DNA of 64,000 nucleotides from an uncultured Psychroflexus sp. (GTDB lineage: Bacteria; Bacteroidota; Bacteroidia; Flavobacteriales; Flavobacteriaceae), in assembly GCA_913062845.1 (NCBI GenBank), contig CAJXVZ010000006.1:1-64000 (forward strand). The letters are read 5' to 3'. Position numbers and translations under genes: made by a program. The notes under the pieces were generated by a model that did not search any database, was not told the DNA's origin, and saw nothing but the letters and a program-made list of their open reading frames with translations. This document shows positions 8,480 through 16,326 of this stretch, in pieces (positions within the stretch are counted from its first letter, which is position 1; every line of letters begins with the position of its first letter).

Positions 8480-9781
8480 ATGAGTAAAATCACTTCTTCT
8501 AAAGTATTGATTATTCTATACTATTGGCCGCCATCAGGTGGCCCAGGTGTTCAGCGTTGGCTAAAATTTGTGAAGTATTTGAAAGCCATGGGGATTCAAC
8601 CTACGGTTTATGTACCTTCAAATCCCTTTTATCCCGTTTTAGATAAAAGCCTGGAAATGGAAATACCTTCAGGCATCGAGGTGATCAAAGCACCTATTTG
8701 GGAACCATATGCTTTGGCCAAGGCCTTTTCAAAAGCTGACACCAACAGTCTGAGCAAAGGTATCATTAAAGAAAAATCTCAGCAAAATGCTTTTCAGCGA
8801 CTCATGCTGTTTATCCGAGGGAATTTATTTATTCCGGATGCCAGAATGTTATGGATCAGGCCTTCTGTTAAACGATTGAGCAGAGTAATACAAAAAAATG
8901 ATTATGAAGCCATCATCACGACCGGACCACCGCACAGTTTGCATAGAATTGGTTATCATTTGAAACATAAGTTTTCTCATATCAAATGGATTGCAGATTT
9001 CCGTGATCCCTGGACAAATATTGGTTATCATCACCAGTTGAAATTGACAGATTCCTCTAAAGCTAAACATATACAACAGGAAAAAGAAGTTTTAGATCTT
9101 GCTGACCATTTGATCGTTACCAGTCCAGGTACGCAACTCGAATTTGAGTCCAAAACCCAAACCCCGGTAAGCCTGATCACCAATGGTTACGATAACGTGG
9201 ATTTGCACGCTGAATTAGATGAGCACTTTACGCTTTCTCATATTGGTACTTTACTTAATGAAAGAAATCCTGAAATACTATGGCAAGTCGTTTCTGAATT
9301 GATTGATGAGGTTGAACATTTTAAAACACATATTGAATTAAAATTTGTGGGTCAGGTCGGTCAAAACATCATGAATAGCTTAGAAAAATATGGTTTAAAA
9401 AAGCATAGTAATTTCTTGGGTTATCTTCCTCATAATGAGGCTCAGGAACATATGTTTTCGGCACAGGTGCTGTTGCTTATTGAAAAGAACATGGAACAAA
9501 CTCAAAGTATAATACCGGGCAAATTCTTTGAATATCTTCAGTCTCAAAGACCAATTTTAGCTGTTGGCCCTCAAGCATGGGATGTGGCCGGCCTCATCGA
9601 GAATCATCAGGCGGGAGCCGCTTTCAATTATGAAGAAAAATCAGAGCTTAAATCTTTTTTAACCTCTTGTTTTAATGATTTTATGAAGGGAAAGCTAAGT
9701 GTCGATTCTAAGAATATTGAAAACTACCACAGAAAACAACTGACTGAGAAATTGATTGGGGTCATTGAAATGGAAATTTAA
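8480..9781 (+). CDS. Glycosyltransferase, GT4-like
   Basis: 433 residues with the two-domain GT-B layout. The N terminus has the ILYYWPPSGGPGVQRW motif seen in Bacteroidota GT4-like enzymes, and TTGPPHSLH plus ADFRDPW appear in the first domain. In the second domain VTSPGTQLEF, ITNGYDNVD and the nucleotide-sugar region IIPGKFFEYLQSQRPILAVGP are recognisable (PGK.FEYL.. with the family Glu). It would transfer a sugar from a nucleotide or lipid donor during envelope polysaccharide or glycoprotein assembly. Its coupling to the YfhO gene (1 bp gap) suggests the same glycan pathway. Donor and acceptor are unknown. Confidence 0.9.
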   Translation: MSKITSSKVLIILYYWPPSGGPGVQRWLKFVKYLKAMGIQPTVYVPSNPFYPVLDKSLEMEIPSGIEVIKAPIWEPYALAKAFSKADTNSLSKGIIKEKSQQNAFQRLMLFIRGNLFIPDARMLWIRPSVKRLSRVIQKNDYEAIITTGPPHSLHRIGYHLKHKFSHIKWIADFRDPWTNIGYHHQLKLTDSSKAKHIQQEKEVLDLADHLIVTSPGTQLEFESKTQTPVSLITNGYDNVDLHAELDEHFTLSHIGTLLNERNPEILWQVVSELIDEVEHFKTHIELKFVGQVGQNIMNSLEKYGLKKHSNFLGYLPHNEAQEHMFSAQVLLLIEKNMEQTQSIIPGKFFEYLQSQRPILAVGPQAWDVAGLIENHQAGAAFNYEEKSELKSFLTSCFNDFMKGKLSVDSKNIENYHRKQLTEKLIGVIEMEI

Positions 9782-9809
9782 CCCGAAAGGTCTCTGAAGA
9801 CCTTTTGGA
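9782..9809 (+). repeat. Single REP-like palindrome directly after the glycosyltransferase stop
   Basis: CCGAAAGGTCT (9783-9793) pairs with AGACCTTTTGG (9798-9808) around a 4-base loop; the only imperfection is the G/T pair that marks every copy in this nest (CCGAAAGG on one side, CCTTTTGG on the other). Confidence 0.8.
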
Positions 9810-9825
9810 TTTTGCGACGTAATTT

Positions 9826-9919
9826 CCGAAAGGTCCTTGACGACCTTTTGGGTATTATATTGATTGAGGTTTTTCGTTTTGTTATAAGACCCAAAAGGTT
9901 TTTGAAAACCTTTCGGGTC
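9826..9919. repeat. REPIN-like element, copy 1 (two inverted REP hairpins)
   Basis: A 94-bp unit: hairpin A (CCGAAAGG...CCTTTTGGG, 9826-9853), a 36-bp spacer, and hairpin B in the opposite orientation (CCCAAAAGG...CCTTTCGGG, 9890-9918). The whole unit can fold on itself. It matches copy 2 with about eight differences plus one indel, spacer included. Confidence 0.85.
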
Positions 9920-9946
9920 AGTTATGCTTTTAGAATTAAGAATTTC

Positions 9947-10022
9947 GAACAAGGCATAACGATTATTGAATTTTGAATGATTCGATTTTATTTCATCATT
10001 GGCTATTCAGTGTTCCTTGTTC
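9947..10022. repeat. Inverted repeat with GAACAAGG arms between the two REPIN copies
   Basis: GAACAAGG (9947-9954) is mirrored by CCTTGTTC (10015-10022). The sequence around the arms is partly symmetrical. It resembles intergenic GAACAAGG-type repeats that I associate with Bacteroidota genomes, but that association is from memory. Confidence 0.6.
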
Positions 10023-10080
10023 ATTATTCAAATGAATGAATAAAATTGATGGATTTGTTAGCTTTTTGGTTCATATTTTC

Positions 10081-10173
10081 CCGAAAGGTCTTTGACACCT
10101 TTTGGGTATTGTATTGATTGAGTTTTTTCGTGTTATCATAAGACCCAAAAGGTTTTTGGAAACCTTTCGGGTC
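10081..10173. repeat. REPIN-like element, copy 2
   Basis: Same architecture and orientation as the copy at 9826: hairpin A (10081-10107), 35-bp spacer, inverted hairpin B (10143-10172). It ends 4 bp from the stop codon of the convergent esterase gene. The 161-bp interval between copies holds the GAACAAGG inverted repeat. Confidence 0.85.
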
Positions 10174-10177
10174 GGAT

Positions 10178-10810
10178 TTAGTTGAAAGTATTAATCACTT
10201 CTCTACTCACCACATGTTTTCCTTCGAAAGGCAAAACTTCCAGGCGATCGCCGAAGAGTGCTTTCGCTTTCATAAATTCTTTTTCAGCGCGCTCGGTGTT
10301 GATGTACGGATCCGCTTTACCGTAAATTAAATAAGGCTTGAATTGAAATCCCTCAAAATCTTTAGCTATTAATTCTTCTGGGATACCACCGGAATGGATC
10401 AATAGCTTATCACAGTAAATATTTGACTTAGCTAGCCAGCGCATAGCCACAGAAACACCCTGTGAATAACCTAAAATGATCAGTTTTTTATTGATATGAT
10501 GATCAATTTCTTTTTGATAAATTGCATCAAAATAGGCTTGAATATTTTCCATCTCCAAAGCTGTTTCTTCTCTGGTTAGCCAGGAAGCGCCTACATATTT
10601 ATATTGTTTATCCTGATAATACTTTGAAGGCGCCTGAGGTGCGATGATAAAATGTTTTTTGGGGTTGAGACCATCAAAATAGTTGATAAAGTACCTGCTC
10701 AAATAACCTATACCATGGCAAACAAACCAGATGTATTCTGTGTTTTCCGACAGTTCATTTAATGTGGAATAGGTTTTTTGAGTTGTGAACGGGATTTTAT
10801 GTTCGGGCAT
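10178..10810 (-). CDS. Alpha/beta hydrolase, carboxylesterase/phospholipase-like
   Basis: A 210-residue hydrolase of the alpha/beta fold. The nucleophile elbow is GYSQG (Ser116), with the acid probably in IYGKADPYIN and the base in EGKHVVS; CHGIGYLSRYF supplies the oxyanion region. The size fits the serine esterase/phospholipase group. I chose the ATG at 10810 (MPEHKIPF...) because a -7 box for this strand lies at 10837-10844, inside the longer reading frame that reaches 10867 and would run into the divergent menI gene. The substrate is unknown. No menaquinone function is known to me for this gene, although a role in thioester or ester turnover next to menI-menF-menD is conceivable. Confidence 0.85.
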   Translation of the reverse strand: MPEHKIPFTTQKTYSTLNELSENTEYIWFVCHGIGYLSRYFINYFDGLNPKKHFIIAPQAPSKYYQDKQYKYVGASWLTREETALEMENIQAYFDAIYQKEIDHHINKKLIILGYSQGVSVAMRWLAKSNIYCDKLLIHSGGIPEELIAKDFEGFQFKPYLIYGKADPYINTERAEKEFMKAKALFGDRLEVLPFEGKHVVSREVINTFN

Positions 10811-10821
10811 ATTTTTATGGT

Positions 10822-10829
10822 TATTTTTG
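10822..10829 (+). promoter_or_regulatory. -7 promoter box for menI-menF
   Basis: TATTTTTG on the plus strand, 31 bp before the menI ATG. It lies only 7 bp from the opposite-strand box at 10837-10844, so the divergent promoters overlap and could not fire independently of each other. Confidence 0.5.
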
Positions 10830-10836
10830 TGAAGAC

Positions 10837-10844
10837 CAAAATTA
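10837..10844 (-). promoter_or_regulatory. -7 promoter box for the esterase gene
   Basis: Read on the minus strand this is TAATTTTG, a full match to TAnnTTTG, 26 bp before the ATG at 10810. It decides the esterase start codon. Confidence 0.55.
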
Positions 10845-10860
10845 AATAAATAAACAGACC

Positions 10861-11280
10861 ATGACAATTGAAGAGATTCTAAAACGCTGTAATGCTATCA
10901 CTAAAAACACCCTGATGGAAACTCTATCTATAGAATATGTTGAGATCGGTGAGCAGCATCTTGTAGCAAGAATGCCGGTGAACGCTAAAGTGTATCAACC
11001 CGATGGTGTGCTGCACGGTGGCGCCATGGTAGCTTTGGCAGAAAGTGTAGGTAGCGCAGCGGCCATCGTATTTTTGGATCCTTCTAAATTTAGCATACGT
11101 GGTATTGAAATATCGGCAAACCATGTGAAAAGTGTAAAAGATGGATTTGTCTATGCTCATGCAAAACCTTTGCACTTAGGTAAAACGACGCAGGTCTGGG
11201 ATATAAAAATCACTGATGAACAGCAACGATTGGTATCAGCAGTCAAATTAACCACTTTGGCACTCCCAAAAGCAAAATAA
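10861..11280 (+). CDS. menI: Hotdog-fold thioesterase, probable 1,4-dihydroxy-2-naphthoyl-CoA hydrolase
   Basis: A 139-residue single-domain hotdog thioesterase of the PaaI/YdiI type. The active-site helix reads GVLHGGAMVALAESVGS, with HGG and the catalytic Glu of the DHNA-CoA thioesterase group. It would release DHNA from DHNA-CoA in menaquinone synthesis. The name rests on context: the isochorismate synthase gene begins at the very next base after its stop and menD follows, so the three form a menaquinone cluster. Without that context it would only be called a PaaI-family thioesterase. Confidence 0.85.
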   Translation: MTIEEILKRCNAITKNTLMETLSIEYVEIGEQHLVARMPVNAKVYQPDGVLHGGAMVALAESVGSAAAIVFLDPSKFSIRGIEISANHVKSVKDGFVYAHAKPLHLGKTTQVWDIKITDEQQRLVSAVKLTTLALPKAK

Positions 11281-12384
11281 ATGACTGAAAGCCACTCCTT
11301 TTTTGAGAAAATAGAATCACATTTTACATCTGAGTTGCCTTTTGTTTGTTTTGCTAAAAACGGTCAACTGAAAGCTTATCTTCAGGTAGATGAACAAGTG
11401 CATACGATTGAGGATTTTCAAGTTGAAGGTTTTGTATTCTGTCCGTTTTCAAATTCAGAATCAAAAATTATCTTTCCTTCAAATCATTGTAAAGTCATCT
11501 CATCTGAGGTCCAGCCCATTGAATTTTCAAAAAGCGAATTGAAGTTTGAAGAGTCAAATATTGATAGGATAAGGCACGAGGCTTTAGTTTCAAAAGCTAT
11601 TGAAACCATCAAATCCTCAGAAATTAAAAAGATAGTTTGCTCTCGTAAGCTCAAAGTCCGGGTAAAAATTGATCCTATTCAGGTCTTTCAAAGGCTTGCC
11701 AGTCAATATTCAAAGGCCTATTCCTATTGCTGGTATCATCCAAAAGTTGGTATTTGGTTGGGAGCAACACCTGAGCAATTTATATTTTTAGACCGAAATC
11801 GTTTAGAAACAGTCGCGTTGGCCGGCACCATAGATGCTTCAAAATTTGAAGAACCAAAATGGACAGCAAAAGAAATAGAAGAACAGCAAATGGTCACCGA
11901 TTTTATAGTTAAGGGTCTTGAAAGTAATACCCAAAACATCAATATATCCAAAACTGAAAGCATTAAAGCCGGACAATTATGGCATTTAAAGACCAGAATA
12001 TCAGCTGAAATAGAAATAGAAAATTTAGACCAGATCATTTCAGATTTGCATCCGACTTCTGCAGTTTGTGGTCTGCCAAAGCATGCAGCAGAACAATTTA
12101 TTATAACCAATGAGCATTACGATCGACAATTTTATACCGGATTTTTAGGAGAAATGCACCTTAAACAGGAGCAATTAAGACACAGGCGTTCAAAGGATCA
12201 GGAACAAATGGCGATAAAAAGTATCAAACGTGTTTCTGATTTGTATGTAAATTTAAGATGTATGCAGGCTTTTGAGGATCATGTTGAAATCTATGTTGGA
12301 GGCGGAGTTACTAAGGATAGCGATCCAAAGGCCGAATACGAAGAAACGGTTGCTAAATCTCAAACACTTTTAAGTATATTGTAG
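11281..12384 (+). CDS. menF: Isochorismate synthase
   Basis: Converts chorismate to isochorismate, the first committed step of menaquinone synthesis. The 367-residue protein has the chorismate-binding fold with WLGATPEQFIFLD, the VALAGTI motif, HPTSAVCGLPK, DRQFYTGFLGE and the C-terminal YVGGGVTKDSDPKAEYEET. It is shorter than the E. coli enzyme (about 430 aa) because of a reduced N-terminal region, which is common in this phylum. ATG follows the menI stop directly, so translation is probably coupled. Confidence 0.93.
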   Translation: MTESHSFFEKIESHFTSELPFVCFAKNGQLKAYLQVDEQVHTIEDFQVEGFVFCPFSNSESKIIFPSNHCKVISSEVQPIEFSKSELKFEESNIDRIRHEALVSKAIETIKSSEIKKIVCSRKLKVRVKIDPIQVFQRLASQYSKAYSYCWYHPKVGIWLGATPEQFIFLDRNRLETVALAGTIDASKFEEPKWTAKEIEEQQMVTDFIVKGLESNTQNINISKTESIKAGQLWHLKTRISAEIEIENLDQIISDLHPTSAVCGLPKHAAEQFIITNEHYDRQFYTGFLGEMHLKQEQLRHRRSKDQEQMAIKSIKRVSDLYVNLRCMQAFEDHVEIYVGGGVTKDSDPKAEYEETVAKSQTLLSIL

Positions 12385-12571
12385 TTAAATCTGACAGGTT
12401 TATACAAAAATTGGTGAGGAATTTTTTTTAGTCAAACAGTCTAGGCTGATACTTATAACCATGTTTCTGTTCTCAAAAAAGAAGGGCATTTGCAGATGCT
12501 TACAAATTCAGATCGAATATAAAATAATTTTTACTAAAAATCCTATAAGAATAATGCCTCTATCATAGAAT

Positions 12572-14314
12572 ATGCACGAAGAATTCTATTTTTGTGTAAA
12601 AAACAGATTGGGTCAACTCATCTCCTCTATACCTACGGCGCAGATCATCGTTCAGCTTTGCAAAAAGGCAAATATTAAACATATTGTGATTTCACCAGGT
12701 TCTAGAAATGCACCTTTAACCATCAGCTTTTCTATAGATTCTTTTTTTAAGACCTACAGCGTGGTAGATGAGCGCTGTGCTGCTTTTTTTGCTATGGGCA
12801 TGGCTCAGCAATTAAGAGAGCCAACAGCCATCGTTTGTACATCTGGTTCAGCGATGCTCAATTACTTTCCTGCGGTTTCTGAAGCTTTTTATAGTCAGAT
12901 CCCAATGCTGGTCATTTCCGCCGACAGACCGGAACATCTCATTGATGTCGGAGACGGGCAAACCATTCGCCAAAAATTTGTGTATAACGAACACGTGGGT
13001 TATGAAGCGCATTTAAAGAGTGATAACAGAAATGGCGATAATCAGACTATTCAGTCCTATAATTTAAAAGAAGTCAGTAATGCTATAACAACGGCCAGAC
13101 AAAAGAGTTTGCCTGTACATATCAACGCTCCTTTTGATGAACCACTTTATCAGAAAACAGAAACTTTGATCGAAGGGCTTCAGGATTTTAGATTTGATGC
13201 CAGTGAACAAAATGTGGAAAACGCAGAAAAGCTGCAAAAGTTTGTAAAAGCATGGGAGAATTCCAATAAAAAAATGATCCTGGTAGGTGTAAACCATCCA
13301 GAAGACTTAAAGGCTGAAGACTTATCTGCTTTGGTAAAAGATGATGATGTTATTATTCTAACCGAAACGACTTCAAACCTTAACCATCCGGAATTCTTTT
13401 TTAGCATTGATGGCATCATTGCCCCAATCGAACAGGATGAACGTAGAGCGCAATTTTTTGAACAACTTCGACCTGATTTACTACTAACTTTTGGCGGAAT
13501 GCTCGTCTCTAAAAAGCTGAAAGCATTTTTGAGGACATACAAACCTAAATATCATTTCCATGTACATCCGCAATTTGGATTTGATACATTCTTTTCAGAT
13601 ATGCAGTTGATTCAAATGTCCCCAATTGCTTTTTTGAACGAAGTAAGCTCTAAACTTTTTCCAAAGGAAAGTGATTATTTTGGGAGTTGGTTTGAGATTC
13701 ATAAAGACAGAATTCATAAAACCAAAAGATATATCCAAGAAATTCCATACTCAGATTTTTGGTGCTACGATCAGTTGTTTAAAGCCCTGCCGGAAGACAT
13801 ACTTTTGCATCTGGGTAACAGCTCATGTGTGCGCTATTCTAACCTTTTTGATTTAAAATCAGGAACTCAGGTGTTTTGTAATCGTGGCACCAGTGGCATT
13901 GACGGTTCGACTTCAACGGCAGTTGGTGGGGCAGTGATTTCTGATAAACCCACATACATCATCACCGGAGACTTGAGTTTTCTCTATGACTCAAATGGAT
14001 TGTGGAATGACAATATGCCCTCAAACTTTAAAATCATAGTGATCAACAATAGAGGAGGAGGTATTTTCAGAATTCTTCCCGGCGATAAACACGATCAGTA
14101 TTTCCATACCTATTTTGAAACCCAACACGAATTAGACGCTTCATACCTCGCAAAGATGTTCAAGTTTGAATACTTTACTTTAAATTCTAAGGACAATTTT
14201 AAGGAGACCTTAAGCGAATTTATAAATAACGATAAGAAATCTATTTTAGAGATTTTTACACCAACAGAGCTCAATGATAAGGTATTGTTGGAATATTTTC
14301 GTTACATAAAGTGA
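12572..14314 (+). CDS. menD: 2-succinyl-5-enolpyruvyl-6-hydroxy-3-cyclohexene-1-carboxylate synthase
   Basis: Thiamine-diphosphate enzyme joining 2-oxoglutarate and isochorismate. Recognisable parts: HIVISPGSRNAPLT near the N terminus, VVDERCAAFFAMGMA (activating Glu), CTSGSAMLNYFPAVSEA, NRGTSGIDGSTSTAVG, and the ThDP/metal motif GDLSFLYDSNGLWN...NNRGGGIF. At 580 aa it has family length. The first 20 residues (MHEEFYFCVKNRLGQLISSI) exceed the usual N terminus, which begins near IPTAQ; no better ATG exists, so the ATG at 12572 is kept with some doubt. It lies 187 bp after menF. No menB follows, so the later pathway genes are elsewhere. Confidence 0.94.
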   Translation: MHEEFYFCVKNRLGQLISSIPTAQIIVQLCKKANIKHIVISPGSRNAPLTISFSIDSFFKTYSVVDERCAAFFAMGMAQQLREPTAIVCTSGSAMLNYFPAVSEAFYSQIPMLVISADRPEHLIDVGDGQTIRQKFVYNEHVGYEAHLKSDNRNGDNQTIQSYNLKEVSNAITTARQKSLPVHINAPFDEPLYQKTETLIEGLQDFRFDASEQNVENAEKLQKFVKAWENSNKKMILVGVNHPEDLKAEDLSALVKDDDVIILTETTSNLNHPEFFFSIDGIIAPIEQDERRAQFFEQLRPDLLLTFGGMLVSKKLKAFLRTYKPKYHFHVHPQFGFDTFFSDMQLIQMSPIAFLNEVSSKLFPKESDYFGSWFEIHKDRIHKTKRYIQEIPYSDFWCYDQLFKALPEDILLHLGNSSCVRYSNLFDLKSGTQVFCNRGTSGIDGSTSTAVGGAVISDKPTYIITGDLSFLYDSNGLWNDNMPSNFKIIVINNRGGGIFRILPGDKHDQYFHTYFETQHELDASYLAKMFKFEYFTLNSKDNFKETLSEFINNDKKSILEIFTPTELNDKVLLEYFRYIK

Positions 14315-14322
14315 TTCTATAT

Positions 14323-14919
14323 TCAACTAAATAATTCCTTGCAATCCAATTTAAAATCAGGAAATAGTGGTGTTGAGATGATACCTTCAGCGTTTTCGAA
14401 CCTCAAATTCAATTCAAATTTGTCATTGACAAGTATATAAGATTCAAATGTATGGAGTTCCGGATGAATGAGCCAATATTCTTTCACACCATTTTCTTCG
14501 TAGATATTGAACTTTTCATTAAAATCTTTTTTCATAGTCGAGGGCGAAAGGACTTCAACGATTAGACCCGGTGCGCCATTGCAGCCTTTGTCGTCCAATA
14601 TACTTGTATCACAAACCACAACGACATCCGGTTGCACGACTGTTACAACTTCTTTGTCACTTTGCCCCTTATTTTTTAGTAGGCGAACATCAAATGGCGC
14701 GTTATAAACTTCACACTTTTTATTGATCAGGGCTTTGTATAAGTTGTAGAAAATTTTACCTTCAATTTTTTGATGCTTTCTGCCTGGTGCAGGACTCATT
14801 CGGTAGATCCAACCTTTGATGAGTTCAACGCGCTCATCAAATTGCCATTTTAAATAGTCAGCGTAGGTATACTGCCTTTTGAAGTCTAATTGATCAATAT
14901 TTGTAATGATTTGCTCCAT
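14323..14919 (-). CDS. Uma2 family (DUF820) putative endonuclease-fold protein
   Basis: 198 residues with the Uma2/DUF820 layout of a restriction-endonuclease-like fold. TYADYLKW and ERVELIKGWIYRMSPAPGRKHQ open the domain, then VVQPDVVVVCD, PGLIVEVLSPST and KEYWLIHPE follow; the D...E-x-L arrangement corresponds to the PD-(D/E)xK-like core. These proteins are abundant in cyanobacteria and patchy in Bacteroidota; their role is unproven. It is a solitary gene, convergent with menD, with a -7 box of its own. No partner antitoxin or methylase is adjacent. Confidence 0.85.
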   Translation of the reverse strand: MEQIITNIDQLDFKRQYTYADYLKWQFDERVELIKGWIYRMSPAPGRKHQKIEGKIFYNLYKALINKKCEVYNAPFDVRLLKNKGQSDKEVVTVVQPDVVVVCDTSILDDKGCNGAPGLIVEVLSPSTMKKDFNEKFNIYEENGVKEYWLIHPELHTFESYILVNDKFELNLRFENAEGIISTPLFPDFKLDCKELFS

Positions 14920-14935
14920 AATCTATTAATACATA

Positions 14936-14943
14936 CAAATTTA
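14936..14943 (-). promoter_or_regulatory. -7 promoter box for the Uma2 gene
   Basis: Reads TAAATTTG on the minus strand, 16 bp before the ATG at 14919. No clear -33 element. Confidence 0.45.
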
Positions 14944-14987
14944 TGATTTTTTGAATTTATGGTAAAATTTGGTTTGATAAAAAAGAA

Positions 14988-15043
14988 AGACCTCAAAAGC
15001 TTCACTTCGGCTTTGCTCAGTGGCCGTGAAACTTTTGAGGTCT
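14988..15043 (-). terminator. Terminator of the marR-nitroreductase-yceI operon
   Basis: An 18-bp stem with one mismatch: AGACCTCAAAAGCTTCAC (14988-15005) against GTGAAACTTTTGAGGTCT (15026-15043). Read on the minus strand it follows the yceI stop by about 37 bp and is followed by a T-rich tract (TTTCTTTTTT). The 20-bp loop holds TTCGGCTTTGCTCAGTGGCC, which looks like a dispersed Bacteroidota repeat core. Confidence 0.75.
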
Positions 15044-15080
15044 ATAAAGATTTTGAAAAAATAATGACTTTTACTGCAAT

Positions 15081-15662
15081 TTACATTTTCAACATGATGT
15101 CTAATGTAAATTCATCATAGATGGTCTTGTCACCTAAATCATCAAAAAATGATCCGGAACCATATCTGATGTCATATTTTGAACGGTCGATAACTAAGGT
15201 TGTCATAGCTGTATTGCCATCAACTTTCAAGTCAAAGGCAATAGGGTTTGTTTTTCCTTTAATGGTCATGTCACCGGCTACGCCATAAACACCATTGGAT
15301 TTTTCTACTACGGTATTCATTTTGAAAGTAGCTGTAGGATAGTTACTTACTCCAAAAAAGTCGTCAGAATTCAAATGGCCTTCCAATTTTTTCTTTGAAT
15401 CTCCACTAAGATCTGTCACAGTAATAGTTGACATATCCGCGGTAAATTCACCGCCAATGATTTTTCCATTTTCCATTTCGAAGTAGCCGTCTTTAAGGCT
15501 GATAGTTCCTTCGTGAGAACCAGTCAATTTTTCGCCAGTCCATGTGATCTTACTTTCATTCACATTTACTTTCTTCTTTTCAAATGTAGTTGAAAATGCT
15601 ACTAATGCTAAAGCTATAAAGCCTGCAAAGATTCTTTTTGTGATGTTTGTTCTTGTTTTCAT
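15081..15662 (-). CDS. YceI family periplasmic protein
   Basis: A 193-residue lipocalin-like protein of the YceI family, whose members bind isoprenoid lipids such as polyprenyls in a beta-barrel. A signal peptide precedes the domain (MKTRTNITKRIFAGFIALALVAFST, cleavage about residue 25). Family markers are SKITWTGEKLTGSHEGTI, the GGEFTADMSTI stretch, LNSDDFFGVSNYPTATFK and DMTIKGKTNPIAFDLK. It is the last gene of an operon with a nitroreductase and a MarR regulator (26 bp gap), an arrangement that ties YceI to redox or quinone stress by inference. Confidence 0.92.
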   Translation of the reverse strand: MKTRTNITKRIFAGFIALALVAFSTTFEKKKVNVNESKITWTGEKLTGSHEGTISLKDGYFEMENGKIIGGEFTADMSTITVTDLSGDSKKKLEGHLNSDDFFGVSNYPTATFKMNTVVEKSNGVYGVAGDMTIKGKTNPIAFDLKVDGNTAMTTLVIDRSKYDIRYGSGSFFDDLGDKTIYDEFTLDIMLKM

Positions 15663-15687
15663 TTTTCTAATTTATTTAGGGTTTATA

Positions 15688-16326
15688 TTAAATTTCAGTA
15701 AATAATTCATTTTGTGGTTTTCTTACTTTTTTGGCATGCTGAAGCTGATCTTCTTCGCTTCTGTACCCAATCGTGGCAATAACAGTTGCTTTCAAGTTTT
15801 TTTCTTTCAAACCTAAGATGTCATCATATTTATCATTTTCAAAACCTTCCATAGGACAGGCGTCAAATCCAAAATGTGCAACTGCTGACAATAGATTTCC
15901 GAGTGCCAAATAAGCCTGTTTTTGCGCCCATATGGTCTTAGTTTCCTCATCCATCTGCAGTGTTGTATTATAGATCGTATCTCTCATTCCTTTAAGATCA
16001 TCAATAGAAATACCTCTGGTTTCACTTATATTCTTTATGTAGGCATCCAGATAGTCTTCATCTATTTTTGTATTGGCACAAAAAACTAGAAGTCTGAAAG
16101 CATCTGTGATCTGAGGTTGCCCGTAAGAAACTGCTTTCAGCTTTTTTCTCAAATCCATGTCTTTAATGATCAAAACCTCGTATGGTTGAAGTCCGTAAGA
16201 CGATGCACTTAATTGTATGGCTTTCTTTACATCCTCAATTTGTTCATCATCAAGATTTTTTGTAGGATCAAATTTCTTTGTAGCATACCTATAGTATAAT
16301 TTATCGATGTAATTTTGGTTGTTCAT
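15688..16326 (-). CDS. NAD(P)H-dependent nitroreductase family oxidoreductase
   Basis: A 212-residue FMN enzyme of the NfsB/nitroreductase fold. YRYATKKFDPTK near the N terminus and LSASSYGLQPYEVLII are the flavin-contacting regions; FGFDACPMEGFE and the C-terminal ATIGYRSEEDQ complete the family pattern. It would reduce quinones or nitro compounds with NAD(P)H in the cytoplasm. Its ATG overlaps the marR stop as ATGA, so translation is coupled and the MarR protein is the likely regulator. Confidence 0.93.
   Translation of the reverse strand: MNNQNYIDKLYYRYATKKFDPTKNLDDEQIEDVKKAIQLSASSYGLQPYEVLIIKDMDLRKKLKAVSYGQPQITDAFRLLVFCANTKIDEDYLDAYIKNISETRGISIDDLKGMRDTIYNTTLQMDEETKTIWAQKQAYLALGNLLSAVAHFGFDACPMEGFENDKYDDILGLKEKNLKATVIATIGYRSEEDQLQHAKKVRKPQNELFTEI

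Noticed and set aside
9695-9952. Reading frame of 85 codons on the minus strand over the repeat nest
   Set aside because: It is translated REP sequence (the repeated PKGFQKPFG/PKGLQRPFG pattern arises from the palindromes) and overlaps the end of the glycosyltransferase gene.
9826-10173. Possible CRISPR array
   Set aside because: There are only two repeats of 93-94 bp with internal palindromes and the interval between them is 161 bp; no cas genes are near.
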